Shown here piece after piece: positions 24,444-38,367 of a stretch of 64,000 bases of DNA. Source of the stretch: Adenanthera pavonina (Eukaryota > Streptophyta > Magnoliopsida > Fabales > Fabaceae); NCBI GenBank assembly GCA_026686845.1, contig JAIVEN010000016.1:4295501-4359500 (forward strand), written 5' to 3'. The translations under genes and the position numbers were made by a program. The notes under the pieces are model-generated. The model was not told the DNA's origin. It made no database searches and saw nothing but the letters and a program-made list of their open reading frames with translations. Position 1 is the first letter of the stretch. Every line of letters starts with the position of its first letter.

Positions 24444-26713
24444 TTAAGATCGAACAGGTTATATATGGTAGTACTATATATGTTTGTGTATGGATCAAAT
24501 GCCTGAAACTAAATTATCCATTTTAATTTCCTCCTAATTAACAAAATGAGGATCGACATGGAGTGTTAGTGGATGCTTTAGATGAGATCCATATATAATA
24601 AGTTGATCGATCTTCCTCTTTTCATTTGTTTGATCCAAAAATACTTATGTGTAATCCTCCTAATTATAAGTTTTGTATATGACTTTTAAAACATAAATAC
24701 TTTAATTAGTTATTAAATCAACATCAATACCAATATCATCTATATATTTATATATGTAATAAAATATTAGCAAACCATAAACAACTTCGCTCATTATTTA
24801 AATTTTGTGTGATGCACCATAAAACATATAATTATTAAAAAAAATTTATCAAATAAATTTGAATAGTTAACAAATAGTTCAGCTTATTTACATAAAGGCC
24901 AACATTGACTCAATTTATTTCACCGCATTGAATTATATTTTTAATTTTTTAAAATCAACTAAAAAAATTGGACAAAATGAAAAAGTAATCTTCTTTCTTG
25001 CCTATTTAGATTGTAAAGTTAACTAATGTAATTATGGCAAAAAAAAAACTAAAGTAATTATGTAAATGAAACTGAATTAGGTGGTAGTAGCTGGTAGCTA
25101 ATTAAAGTCTCTTTTATCAACGTTGTTTTTGGTTGAAATTTGAACACATTACTAGATCAGGTTATCACTAATTATCAGCAAATTAATTGCTTTAACGACA
25201 AAAAAATTATAATAGGTATAAGTATATTATGAATTTTTCTAGTTTCTGTTTCAATTTTTGACAATTTTTTAATTGGTATTACTATGAATTTTCAAATTTT
25301 TAGTGTGGTTAGAAGTGAATGCATACGTTATATCCGTATATTGCATGAAGTTTGAAGTTAATTATAGAGTTCATACTAATGGATAATGTGGCTTTTTGTA
25401 AATTTATTATTTATATTGATATTGATTATATATATTGATATATTGATTATTCTAATTTTTAACAAAATTGAAATTCTTTATCTATCTCCATAGGTAGAAT
25501 TTTAAAATGTTCTCTTCCCTCCTTCTTTTTGAGAATTAGTAGGATCAGATTAAATTTATATATCATTCTTGTATGATCAATTTTTTAATAAAAATTTAGT
25601 AAGGCGTACTTTTTAATAAAAGCATAATATAAATATATTATTTAATTAGAGTATCAAATACTTGTCTATGAAAATCATATACATGTTATATTATTAAAAA
25701 GTAATACACTAATTATATTTCAATCGACAAATTTTCAGGAAATTCAACTGAAAAATAATAAATGATAGGACCAAAATTTGCATACTCTTTCTGGTCTTCA
25801 ATCCCTATTTGGAGCATGACAAGTGCCTGTTAGCCTGATTCATAATATGAATAATAATAAATCCTCATTCACATTTTCCACATACAGGCTAAAATCTTAA
25901 AAGCTTTTATGGGCCATTACGGCCTATATAGCCTTACGTGCTGTCATGGTAGATATGGGTTGAAATTTATGAATCTGCGTTCTTTTGTAAAATGCCTTCT
26001 TTTTTGGGCCGAGTTGTTTTTTTGTTCTATGTCATTCCCACGTTTGGCCCAAATTTTTTTAAAAAAGCCAGTCCCTGGTATTTCTGCATGCTCGATGTTC
26101 AAATCCTCCGGACCATATAAAGGAACAGAATCCGTTGCTTCCATCTTCTGCTCAAGCAGTTTCAAGGTTGTCACTCGTACCGTTCGTCCCAGAAAAGTAG
26201 GATCATATCAAGAGCCGCTTCTGTGCGTGGAGGCCAAATTCACCCACGGAAAGCGTGGATTGTGAGAGAGGAGAGAGCATTTTTTTTTTGTTCAATAAAT
26301 TAAAAAACAAAAAGAGAGAGAGGCACAGTAAATTGTAAGAAGACGCGCATTTTGTGCGTGGCCACACACGAAAACAGGACCCATCATGTCACATTCTCAC
26401 GTTATCCTAAGTTGACGCTTTCCTCTAACTATGAAGATATTCGTTTACAGCTAAAAACACCATTTTTCGTGTTCTTGACAATCGCAAATTTAGGAAATTT
26501 AATCTAAGTCTAAATGAAGTAATACAACACCTTGTCTAATATTACCCACCATTACCTATGAACACAGTCTGTACATGCACAACAACCACCTCTTTATATT
26601 CTATTCTCCATATGCACCTATTCTCATCACCAAATCAAAATACCGTTTTGTTGCAGAATAATATAATCCTTCTGCTTCAACCTAATCATCATCATCATAT
26701 TTTTCTTCCTGCA
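24444..26713. other. Intergenic region between NAC and the myristoylated-protein gene
   Basis: Mostly AT-rich with no gene I can support. The stretch 25890-26280 is less AT-rich and contains two TGGGCC (site II-like) motifs at 25910 and 26006. On the minus strand it stays open at 25944-26174 with a coding-like composition, but I recognise no family there. The last 200 bp form the promoter/5' UTR of the next gene. Confidence 0.45.
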
Positions 26714-27762
26714 ATGGGTTGTGGCAGTTCAAAGTTGAATGCTGTTGAAGAGGCAGTGCCTGAAAAGATTCGCCCCCTCCTCCTTCGTCGATTTGAGGAG
26801 ATTAAGAAACACAAACAAAGAACAGGAGCCCCCATACAAAGAGAAAGCACCCTCTCCAAGAAGAAGCTACTGAAGGAGGATGAAGATGCCAACTCTAACT
26901 CTTCCATTGAAGCTGCAGCAGCATGCAAGCCGCCGGTTACTTCTCCGAGGAAGGTTGAACCCACCAAAGTGGTCCCATTACCAGACTCAGACTCAGAATG
27001 CGAAACTTACGTAGATGCAGAAACTCACAATGGCAGCGCAGAGCAGACACCCAAAGAAAAAGAAATAGATGCCGAGGACAAAGTTACTCGGGAAGTTGTT
27101 GCAGAGAATGAACATGAAGAAGTAGATGAGAAAAACGATGATGATGATGATGATTTTGCTTTTGGCAGATTCGTATGTCCCGGCTCCCCGAGCTTTAGAA
27201 TTTATTGCGTTCCTTCCCAGAATGACAGTGAAGAAAGTGAGTGCTTTCCGCAAATCCAAACAAGTGACTAAAATAGGATTATAGATATGGTGATTCTGCA
27301 AATTTAAACATAGGCATGTGTGTTAAATGCAGGCAAGAGCGAAGAAGTGGTCACGCACCAGAAATCAAGCAGTGTTGAGACTGTGCAAAGCCCTCCATCG
27401 GGGCACATGAAGACACCAAGTGTTGACAGTAATTGTAGTGCTGCATCATCACACAACTCAAAAATCTCAAACGAGGTGAGCAGCTTCTGCTTTCTTTTCT
27501 AATTTTATTTATTTTTGTATTTCCCCAAGTGGAACAATAATGGCATGCATAATAACAAGTCTAAGGATTCTTTTCTTCACATTTCACTGATTATTTCTTG
27601 AATCAGAGTGCTGAAACACAATCAATTTCCAAGAGAAGAGGAAACGGAAAGAAGAAGTTCCAAGCTGTGAAGAATCTATTCATCATTAAATCATTCTACG
27701 CAAGTTGTTCTTGTACTGGCGTTGACAGAAATCGTCTTGTTGCTTCGAAACCTGCGAATTGA
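26714..27762 (+). CDS. Acidic, probably N-myristoylated plant protein of unknown function (3 exons, 273 aa)
   Basis: Exons 26714-27236, 27333-27475 and 27607-27762 have GT-AG junctions and join in frame to 273 aa. I chose the ATG at 26714 because the protein then begins MGCGSSK: Gly-2 with Ser/Lys at 6-7 suits N-myristoylation and Cys-3 suits palmitoylation, which together give membrane anchoring. An in-frame upstream ATG at 26558 would hide this signal and encodes low-complexity sequence. The protein has a basic region (RPLLLRRFEEIKKHKQR), a Glu/Asp-rich middle with six Asp in a row, a FGRFVCPGSPSFRIYCV motif, and a basic C-terminal segment KKKFQAVKNLFIIKSFYASC. No catalytic domain is visible. 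It appears to be one of the uncharacterised plant MGCGxSK proteins. Sequence just past its stop is the start of the block duplicated at 53031 onwards. Confidence 0.82.
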
Positions 27763-27774
27763 CCATGACACCAT

Positions 27775-28243
27775 AGTCGTTAGAAAGAATGAAGACAGCT
27801 TGCCCATGCTATGTATTTCCAAATTTAAACATAATATTTTGTTTTGTTCCTGAATCCCCCCGATCAGGTGGATTATTGGGGAGCATACCATCATCATCAT
27901 GACAAAGAACATAACTAGCTTGTGTTTGTTCTATATGTAATGGGCATTAAGTATTTTATGATTCTTTCAAATATACAACTGATTTCCTCAACACAATATT
28001 GTTTCAGTCACATAAAGTCAATTTCGCTTGTCCACATGATTGACTCAAAAACACAGAAGGAATATGTACGTGTGATTAATATAATAATGTAATAAGAAAG
28101 CATGGCCATCACAAATTAAAGCATAAGTAGCACTACTTCCAAGTCTTTGATGTCAATCACTTCATATTATACTTGTAAAAGCACACCAGCACAAACAAGA
28201 AAAAATCTTCAACAGCATATCAAATTAAATAACACTGACTTTG
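27775..28243. repeat. Left end of the large duplicated block, copy B (3' flank)
   Basis: From about 27775 the sequence (aatgaagacagct, atttaaacataatatttt, gttcctgaat, tattttatgattctt) matches 53031-53589 with substitutions and small indels. The shared block begins in what is probably the 3' UTR of the myristoylated-protein gene and runs into the ATPase pseudogenes. Confidence 0.8.
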
Positions 28244-30034
28244 CTACACACTAATAAAGGAACAACCAAGCCAAAAACTATTTGATGGGAAGGCATTATT
28301 GAGGAAGAGCTCATCTTCCAGGATAATCTGCAAATCCTTGGACTCCATTAGGAAGTCAACGGCTTCCTCATCGAACTTCAGGAAAAATCCCAGCTTGATC
28401 AGCTCAGAAAGAGCATGTACATGATCAATATTCTCACACAATATGCCCATTGGGATTGCTTCCGAGAAATATGTAGCATATTTGATCATACCTACATTTC
28501 CAGTTTCTAGGTCCATCAGCTGGATGAAAAGATTGGAATTGTCCCAACACATCATCCTATTCGCTTTCTTAGTAATGATCTTCCCTGATGATATCGACAG
28601 ACTATAGCTCACAGTGATTGGTTTAGCAATCTCATAAACTCTAAGGTTAAGAAGACCTCGAACAACTTTGTGCCTCTTCTCTACTTCCATTTTGAGGCTA
28701 GAACAAGAAAGAAAACTAAGACTAAGCTTAGCCAAACCCTTTCCAACGAAAATGTTCCTTGGCTCCACCTCATTCAGTTCCACACCATCTAGTAGGAATG
28801 ATTCTTCTTTCTGCATAGATTCAGATGTAGTGTGAACACCAATTTTCTTGTAGATTTCTAATAATTTAAACCTATCCAATGATGGCAAGCTTGGCTGAGG
28901 ATACCAGACAAATAATCCCTCTTGCTCAAAAAGATTCTTCATATAAAGGCTATCAGCGACAAAAACATTAGACTCGTCAAACAAAAGTATTCCATCAGAG
29001 CCTGATGTAACAGGCAGTTTCATCAAGCTATCAGAAAGCATTTTCTTTGTCCTCTGGCTCCAGTTCTTCAAAATAAAACTCCAAAACTTGCAGCAATTAT
29101 CAAGAGAAAGTTATTCAATTGAAATCTCCCATTCTTTCCGAAGCTTTATATAATCATCAACCTGAGGATTATATCTCACGCCCAAAGCTGAGGAGAAAAA
29201 AGGAAGTAACTTATTTTCATAGTGTCTCTCCAAAACATTGAACCATGAACTAAAAAGATTATCCTTGTCATAGATGACACAGTCTTCTGACAAACTCCCC
29301 ATTCTTATCTCCAGTTTCCAATCATATTCACTCAAGTACCTGTAAATTCGTGCTATGGTAAAAAATTCAGAATGGTAGTCAAGGTAACTAGCTATTAATG
29401 AGCACCCTTTCTCCCGATCACTAATAACTCCTATGGCAATAAGTTCTTCCCTATAAGATGGTATTTTGAGGCCCATAAAAAGTATCATCAATGAAAGATC
29501 CATCTGTTGGCTCCAAATTCCACTAAGAATCAAACAATAAACATATGTTTGGAATCTCATAGCCAACATGGGTCTTCAACCATTTTCTTAATAATTGTTT
29601 GGTGAAGTCATCTCCAAAGGTTTGATGACGCTTTTGCATTAAGTGAATGCATTCCAGAAATGAGAACACATTTCTAGGAGTTATGGAGGAAGGATCTGAA
29701 GGAAACCATTGACTGGCAAAGATTAACTTCAATCTACTTTTCACTTCAGTAACAACTCTCATACTCTTCAACTCTTCCTTATACTCATGTATCCCCTTGC
29801 CATAAAAACTATCAGTATCATCAATGAAAGAGAGACGGGTAATTGCAGAGAAAGATTCCCATTCTGAACCAAACAAAATGCAATCATTTGGAGGCTTACA
29901 ATCACCAAACTGAGTCCACATCCACTTGACAGTTTTTAAAATTGTCAAAAACTCCCGAGAAAATCCATACTTAGTTCTCTTCAGTTGTTTACAACATGAG
30001 AGAAATGACTTGACATGCTGTTTGGCAAAGGAAG
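28244..30034 (-). pseudogene. GHKL-ATPase pseudogene copy B, C-terminal part
   Basis: Minus-strand remnant matching the C-terminal third of copy C. Shared segments include QHVKSFLSC at the upstream end, EKGCSLIASYLDY in the middle, and KFDEEAVDFLMESKDLQI near the stop at 28244. Lesions relative to copy C: a CAG to TAG nonsense at 29523, a +1 frameshift near 29475, an in-frame deletion of about 16 codons near 29305, and a CAA to TAA nonsense at 29111. At residues where copy C has its TGA (53899), copy B keeps a serine codon. The upstream end is cut at 30034 by the Copia element, and the gene resumes at about 38622. Confidence 0.88.
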
Positions 30035-30282
30035 TGTCGGAGAGTTTAAGGCTGTTTTTAAGTCCACATCGTTTATTTTTATGCTTCAAGTTTATTATCT
30101 TTATCTTATCTTATCTTTTCATGTTTTTAGATTTAATTAGATATGGATTATTTACTATATTCCTATTATTTAGGGATTGATCACAGACTCTAGGGATTAG
30201 CTATCTTTCTTGTGGCTAAACCTAGGTATATATATTCAATACCTATGCTATGAATAAAACAAGGCGTCTTTTTCTTCTTTAT
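30035..30282 (+). repeat. 5' LTR of the Copia element
   Basis: Starts tgtcggagag and is clearly similar along its length to 38368-38621, including tttattatctttatcttatc, agggattgatcacaga and ttgtggctaaacctaag-like segments. It is followed by tatcaaagctgcc, a degenerate form of the Copia primer-binding site TATCAGAGC. Confidence 0.85.
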
Positions 30283-30770
30283 CAAAGCTGCCAAACATGT
30301 GATGACTGGGAAACGGAGGGCTTTCAACACCTTGTTTTTTTTAAGAGATCAGAGGCCGTATTATGGGTACTAGGCAATTACCTTCTCTTGAGGATGCCGA
30401 CAATATGGTAATTTGTGAGGAAAGCAGGAAAGAACTACCTCAATTTTCTAGTATCATTCCTGCGCCTTTACCAATGTCGGAGAGCTCAGCCATGGTGTTC
30501 AAAGGAGGACAAAGTGCTGATTCCAATGGTAAGAAGACTACATGATTTTATGACCATTGCACAAGAATGGTCATACATGTGGTACTTGCTAGAAGCTTCA
30601 TGGTAAACCTCCCAACAATTGACAGAAGTTTAAATCAGAGAGTAAAGCACTTATGGTAGGTTAGAAATCTGATGGGACCTATTTGAACAAGGAAGAACTA
30701 GATTTCTTGAAAAAGATTCTTGAGAGAAAAGGAATTCAAAATTTCTAGGGTGAGAAAAACACTCAAATGC

Positions 30771-31367
30771 ATTGTTATCAAAATCGGATCAGACCGGTCG
30801 GTGTGATCGGTCAAACCAGAAATCGGTGCCAGTCCTGTTCGATCATGCTACACAACTGGTACTGTTCAAAACTGGTGAAATTGGCCTTGAACCGGTTATG
30901 AACCGATTCTGTTATTTTATTTTTATTTTTTTTAAAATATTTTTTTTATTTTTAAGATAAAATAACATCATTTTTAGTACAAAATATTATAATATTATAT
31001 AAGCATTATTATGATATATAACAATTAAAAATTATATATTTACTTAATAAATAATAAATAATAGATTATTAATTTATTATTTTGAACTCAAAATATGATT
31101 ATAGATGAATATTAATTTATTTAAATTAAATATTGAGTTATGAAATTTATTAATAATTTGTTTGTGGTGAATAATGGATTGATAATTCAATATTATTTAG
31201 TTTGAGACATCAATTTAGTTACAAAATTTGTTTAAACTTATATTATTTGTTTTAAATATATTATTTTAATCACTACCGGTCTGACCCTTGTTTGACCTCG
31301 GTGAAACCATTGAACCTTAAATCAGTATCTTGTTCAGTTCAATGTTCGGTCCGATTCTAACATTATT
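30771..31367. mobile_element. MITE-like element in the Copia gag region
   Basis: About 600 bp with imperfect inverted ends, tgttatcaaaatcggatc and gtccgattctaaca. GC-rich arms with ggtcggtgtgatcgg and ctaccggtctgac motifs surround a very AT-rich core. Copia-like sequence resumes at about 31368. No coding capacity. Confidence 0.6.
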
Positions 31368-33034
31368 GCTCCTATGATAACTATGGCACAAGCAGGTACC
31401 TTTCTTAAAATAACTCTAAGGGCTATAATTCATACTAAAAATATATAAATTGTTGACTCTGGTGCGACTGATCACATCTCTGGAATCAGAGAGTTGTTCA
31501 TTGAATTTCAGGTTCTGTGTAAACATACAGTTGTTAAGGTTGCCAATGACTCATATGCTAAGGTTCAGGGCATTGGAACTGTCATGATCTCTAGCAATAT
31601 TATTATTAGGGATGTTCTCTATGTCTCTGAGATTGAATGTAACATTCTTTCTATAAAGAGAACTGTGAGACAATTAAATTGTAGTATTAACTTCTTTGAT
31701 GAATGTTGCATTTTTCATTATTTGGCCTTGAGAATGAAGATTAGTAGTGTTAAAGAGTGAGGAAGTCTCCACTATTTAGAAGGAGAAAAGGTGAAAAACT
31801 AGTATAAGAATAAAGAAACTCTAGCTGCCATTTTGACTACTTCCTTGAATAATGATGTTAGGCTATGACATCTTAACTTAGGACTCCTAATTTCAATTAC
31901 ACGCATTTGATGTTCCCTCATATTTTCAATAATAAAAGTGATTTCCATTTACAATGTGATATTTGTTAGTTTGCTAAGCTTACTAAAAGCCCATATCTAC
32001 CACACTCTGATAAGCCTTCTAAACCTTTTGCACTTAGGCATAGTGATGTATGGGGTCCATCTAGAGTTCAAACTTCTTTTAAAGTTAAATGGTTTGTTAC
32101 TTTCATTAATGATTATACACAATTTACCTCAGTGTTTCTCATGAGGGAAAAAGGCTAAAGTTCAAAATTTTTTTCAAAAATTTCATATGTTTGCTCAAAA
32201 TCGGTTTCAATCCACAATAAAGGTTTTAAGGAGTGATAATGGTAGGGAATATATCAACACTAGCCTTAAGGATTACCTAGACAGTCATGGAATTCACCAC
32301 CAAATAACTTGTGTTGATGCTCCTCAACAAAATGGAATAGCCGAATGCAAAAATAGATATCTCCTTGAAGTAATTAGAGCCCCCATATTTACCAACCATG
32401 TACCTAAACATTTTTAGGGGGAAGTTGTATTAACTTCTGCGTACTTGATAAATTGCATGCTATCTAAAACCTCAAATTTTCAATCTCCCATCCAGAAGTT
32501 TATTGACATCTACCTTAATTCTCCTTTAATTCTATTATACCTCAACATGTATTTGGGTGCATTGCATTTGTTCATGATACAAAAAGGGGAAAATTAGGTT
32601 CAAGGGTTGTTAAATGTATTTTTCTTGAATACTCATCAACTCAAAAAGGTTGTAAGTGTCTTTCTCCTGAAACCAATAAGTGGTATGTTTCTGTGGATGT
32701 AAAGTTTTTTTGAAAATCAACCTTATTTTCCTGACTAATCACTCAGGGGGAGCAAACTGAAAATGATTGGTCAATTTGTGAGCCATTTAGTCCTCAAATA
32801 AGTATTGAATTCTCTATTGTACCTCAAACATCACAAAATCTAGTTTCACAAATTCCAATTTCAAATTCTTTATCAATTGATAACTAGCCTACACCAAAAC
32901 TAGGTTTTATGACTGACCAAAATCCAGAAAATTAACCTTCCTCATTTGAAATAGAACCCAAAGTATTCCTAGACAATACCAGCATTGAACTACAAAATGT
33001 AGATGAAATAGGGGGACAAGAACTTGTTTACCAC

Positions 33035-34370
33035 CTAGCATATACTGCAAGCTCACGGATCGTAACAAGTAATATAATGATGAATAGAGTATCATTTCCA
33101 CGAAGATTTGGTTCCAAAACCCGATTGAGTATCAATTATTACACTTTCGCTTAATTTGAGCAACACAAATAACCAAAGAGAAAAATCAAATATAAAATAA
33201 ACCTACACTAAGATTAGAAGTTAGTGGTGATTCTAGACAAGGAAGGTCACCTAGGATTATTTCTAACTTAATCAATTCAAAGTGATTAATTATCTTTTCG
33301 TTCATTATTTCTTAATGCAATTACATGAGAATCTAGGATTCAATTACACTTTTAAACATTTCTCAATGTCAAAGAAGCTTCCTAATCAACTTAATCCATA
33401 ATCTCTTGCCAAATTAATTAATTAGCTTCATTAAACACAAGCTTAATGTGACTTTCTATGGCCCATAGGTATATCTCTATCCTATAAGAAAATCGTTCCA
33501 TTCATCATGTGAATTTCACAATTCCATAATATTTATTGCATGGTCTACTCTAATCTCCCCATCTCTAGATTGATTAGAGAACCCTAATTACCCCTAATTG
33601 ATGGCCAATCAACCAAAAGCACAATAAACCACAAATAAACACACATACATAGTATTAATCACAAATAGGAAGAGGAAACAACCACTAGTTCATGTTTAAG
33701 CTACAAATAATCATAGGAGAATGGAAACTTAGCTACATAAACCTTGAGGTACAACCAAATCAACCATTACAAAGCACAAAAGCATCAAACAATAGCAGCA
33801 AAACCAGAAAAGAGAGGAGAAAGCAAAGAAAACTTATAGAAAGAGCTTCAAATCTTCAACCCAAGCTTCTCTAAGCCCTTCCTTAAGCTCCCAAAGCCTC
33901 TAAGAGCATCCCACCAGTCCAGAATGTCAAAGAATAGCGGCTGGAAGTAATTTGTAATGAACCCTAAGTCACAAATACAAAATAAAGTGATGTTGTGCGT
34001 TTCAAGTCCGATGGGCGCCATGGCTAGATGCTGCTCTATTTTAATTTCTGTTGTTTTTACTCATCTAGCTGCGGCTAGCTCTGTTTCTTCATAATTTCTC
34101 CTTTCTTTTTGCTTCATTTTGCTATGGTTTGGCCTTTGATGCCTGCTTTCCATCTTATAATACTTCTTTGGATCTTCCACATGGCTTGATTGGCTTGCCA
34201 CCAAAAACCCTACAAGAAAGCAAAACAATAAAAGCTACCAAATACATAAATGAGGCTAAAATATGCAAATTAAGTAATAAAGTTCATGTATAAAGCCTTT
34301 AAATCCAAAATTACACATTTAAACCAAGAAAAACATGTAAAAATGACATGAATTTCTAGAAGTTAATGGG
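33035..34370. mobile_element. Unclassified insertion between Copia integrase and RT
   Basis: The Copia frame is lost at about 33035 after IGGQELVYH and recognisable linker sequence resumes at about 34385. The intervening 1.3 kb has no coding signal. It begins with ctgcaagctcacggatcgt, a stretch that looks like part of a non-coding retroelement end, but I cannot classify it. Boundaries are approximate. Confidence 0.45.
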
Positions 34371-34671
34371 GGAGCTTCGAAAAAGATTTAAGTGTATACT
34401 TAGAGAAAGAAAACTTTAGAATAGCAGTAGCACAATGAATAGCAACAGCAGCATAGTACAGACAACCCTACTCTAAGTCAAGATCATGACTCTGAACCGG
34501 AGACAAGTCTTGAAGATTTATATCAACCCATTGCTCTGAGGAAAGGGAAAAGAACGTGTACTAAATATCCAATTAGTAGGTATATCTTTTATATTAAACT
34601 TATCTTATTTTCAAATATTCATTACCAATGTTTCACAAGGGATTATACCAAACACTCTTCAAGAGGCTGTT

Positions 34672-36845
34672 TGATTGGGATCCTGTAAGTTTACAGGGTC
34701 GATCACAATAATAAAAAGTCTTCAGAGTATTCCAGAGGTCGAACCCAAGAAAGGTAGTAAATTTATCAATCCAAACTTTTAGTCCCCAAAGCAAGTGACA
34801 ATTAAATTGAGAAATCAAATTAAAAAGGAAAGAAATAGAAAACCAAACAAAATCTGAGTTTGATTCAGTTATAGAAGCGTCAAGGGATCAAGATTCACCT
34901 TATAGGATAACTAGATTCTATTCCTTAGTTAGACTCTACACATATAATGACCGTTGTTTCTAAAGCATCTTAATTACCTCTCACTCAATTAATCCTTATT
35001 TAATTAGGATTCAATTCGCTCTCACACAACTAAAATTTCTAATTAAATCTTGAAAACCACAACATATCTCACCACAAATTCCTAATTCTATCTCTAGATT
35101 GGTTATCCATGTTTATCTCTTCAGATCTCGGTTTTTTCTTCACCTCTCAGTCCATAAAGTTTACCCATTAATTAGATTCTATGGTGATTAAGCATAAAAT
35201 CCACATGAACAAACAAAAAAGACAAATATAATGAAGAAATAAATTAAATATAACCCGAAGAATAAATCCATAAAGTTAAAACTAAAAAAGCAAATCCAAT
35301 GCATCCCAGTCAGGCTACATTCCTACCCCTAACTGAGAGATTTAACTACACATAGAAATAGCAATTGAAACAAAACTAAAATCCCAAACCATGATAAGAA
35401 TAACAAGAAGAAAGAATTTATAAAGGAAAATATAATCTTGTTTCAATACTCCTCATATCTCCTTACTTTCTTTCTATAGATTTCTCCTAGTTACTCCCAA
35501 ATGTGTTTAAACTGTGTTCTCTGGCCTCTAAGAGTGTTTCCCTTGTGTCCTATTTATAATATGTGAGAATACTTGGCTTTTAGGTCAGTTTATTCGTCAA
35601 AAATATGTTTTTATGGACTTTTACTGTTTGACCCAGTGCCGGGTAGCTGTAAGAACATAAAATACTGCGTTAGGTGGTTTTGGAAGGCAGAAAAACATGA
35701 AAAACGAGTTGACCTAGCACCGGCTAAGTTTGACCCGGTGTCAAGTGGATGCCTGGTACATAAAATTCCTTCGTTCAGCTTTAGACAAGTCACCAGCTCG
35801 TGTTGACACTTTGAGCTTAATTTTCACTATGATAACGTTGGAATTTGGAAAAACTCAAAACATACTAGTTGTAAATCTATGTCTTAACTTTCCAATGCAT
35901 CTTAAATCACTTCAATCGGAGTTTAGATGTAAGAGTTATGGTCAGTATGTATGAAATTTGAATTGTATATGATTGGTTAGGATGTGGATGGTTAATTAGA
36001 GCTCATTGATGTATGAAAATGTTGTTAGAACCTTGGGTTAAACATAATTGGTTAAGTTATGGATTTTGGTTAAGTTATGCAATATGTTAATTAAAGGAAT
36101 TATGATGTAGTGTTGATTGGCTGATTGGAAGCGTATGGTTTGTGGTTGGTGCTTTAGAGGCTTGCCTAATGCCCCCATATGCATGGTGTCGATAATCCGA
36201 GGTAACTGGGTGTTTGTGATATATGTGTTATATGTTTATATATATATATATATATTCGTTCATACCATGATATCATTGTGTGTATGTGTATAGTTTTTCT
36301 ATATATTGTGATATGCACACAATTAGACGAGGTACTTGTATATGATAATGAGTGTGATATTGTATATCTGCATATGTGATTGTAGCATCCACATATGATT
36401 GCATGCTAGCATGACCATAATGATGACTGTGATAATGATTATATATATTGTTAGATGCATATTAGCATGACATATACATCACCACCTTATAAGCATAGTG
36501 AGATATAGGGGATTGAGAGGTGATGATGAGAAGAGATATGATGATGTATGATATGATGAAAGATCACCACCACTAAATCCTCTCATATAATCAGGAGAGC
36601 CAGGTGGTAGTAGACTATGATATGATATGATGATAGGATGGAATGTTCCTCCTATCGAAGGGTACTGAAATTTTTCAACATGAATAATTTGTAACGTTTT
36701 TACATTGAATACTTCCAAATGAGCCTATAACACCATGAAATACAAAAATATGTCAAATCATACTAAAATATATCAATGTAAACATATTTAAATGCAATTT
36801 GGAGCTTAAATGTGAGTATTTCATAAGTATAAAATAGACACATCA
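34672..36845. mobile_element. 2174-bp LTR-like insertion splitting the Copia INT-RT linker
   Basis: The element begins tgattggg and ends acacatca (5'-TG...CA-3'). It is flanked by ctgtt (34667-34671) and ctgtc (36846-36850), a near-perfect 5-bp target duplication. Removing it rejoins the Copia frame as LQEAV + KDPKW, a conserved Copia sequence. With no coding region and LTR-like ends it is best explained as a solo LTR, although a non-coding LARD-type element is possible. It contains a (TA)n run (about 36237-36255). Confidence 0.7.
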
Positions 36846-38367
36846 CTGTCAAAGATCCTAAGTGGCAAAATGGCTATAGAAGAGGAGTTAACAACTCTTG
36901 AAAAGAATAAAACTAGGACAATAACTAACCTACCAAGAGGAAAAGATACTGTTAGATGCAAATGGGTGTTTGTTATAAAATATAATTTAGATGGTAGTGT
37001 TAGAAGGTATAAAGCACGACTTGTGACTAAAGGATTTACGCAGACTCATGGCATCGATTACCAGGAGACCTTTACTCCAGTTAACAAGCTTAATACCATT
37101 AAAGTTTTGCTTTCCTTAGGTATAAATCTAGATTGGCCACTACATCAATTGGATGTAAAATGATTTCTTGAATGAAGATCTGGGGGAGGAAGTCTATATG
37201 GAAATACTACCTGGGCTTAAGAATTCAGGGAATTCAAACAAGATATGTAAACTTTATAAGTACTTATATGGCTAAAACAATCACCTACGGCTTAATTTGA
37301 GAGATTTACTAATGTTATAAAAAAATTTGGATATACACAATGTTAATCAAGTCACACTTTATTTGTTAAGCATTATAATGCTAGGATGACAATTCTCATT
37401 GTTTATGTTGATGACATTGTGGTTATCGGAAGTGATGATGAGGAAATCTTAAGGTTGAAGAAGAACTTGACTAATGAATTTAAGGTCAAGGATCTTGGCA
37501 AACTTAGATACTTCCTTGAAATGGAAGTAGCTAGATCCAAAGTAGGAATTAGTGTCTCATAGTGAAAATAAACTTTAGATCTATTAAAAGAGACATATAT
37601 GATTGGTGAAAAACTTGTTGATACACCTATGGATATGAACTGCAAACTTGAAATTAAGGATGATGGGACTCTGGTGGATAAAGGTTGAAATCAAAGGTTA
37701 GTTGGCAAACTTATTTACTTGTCACACACTCAACCGAGTATTAGTTTCCTAGTTAATGTTGTGAGTCAATTTATGAAACGTCTTTGAGTTGAGCATATGG
37801 AGGCTGGTTATCAAATCTTGAAGTATTTGAAGGGAACACTAGGTGAGGCATTGTTCTTTGCAAAGACCAGTGACCAAAGAATCCAATTGTACACATATGT
37901 ACATTGGATAGGATCTGCGGTAGACAGGAGATCTACATCTGAATATTGTTCCTATATGTGGAGTAACCTTATAACATGAAGAAGCAAGAAACAATCAATT
38001 GTTGCAAGAAATTCAGCTGAAGCTGAGTATAGGGCTCTGGCTCATGGCATTTGTGAAGGTATGTGAATTATAAGGGTGCTAAAAGAACTGAAATTGGAAA
38101 TATGTACTCCCATGAAAACTTGGTGTGACAATATGGAAACAATAAAAATTGTTTAGAATCCTGTCCACCATGACAAGACCAAACATGTTGAACTTGATCG
38201 AAACTTTATCAAGGAGAAGATTGATTCAAAGATTATTGAATTGGCTTATGTTTCTTCTAAATCTCAAGTAGCTAACATAATGACCAAAGCACTGGAACGA
38301 CCTCGGTTTGAAGGATTAAAGAGCAAACTAGGAATGTAGAATATGTACTCCTCAGCTTGAGGGGGAG

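Noticed and set aside
26558..26713. In-frame upstream start for the MGCGSSK protein
   Set aside because: It would add a low-complexity N-terminus and bury the MGCGSSK acylation signal; the internal ATG is more plausible.
28244..30034. A separate third copy of the ATPase gene
   Set aside because: Its upstream end (FAKQHVKS) and the downstream end of 38622-42151 (GIVFKQNTSKNL) abut the same point in copy C, so both belong to one copy split by the Copia element.
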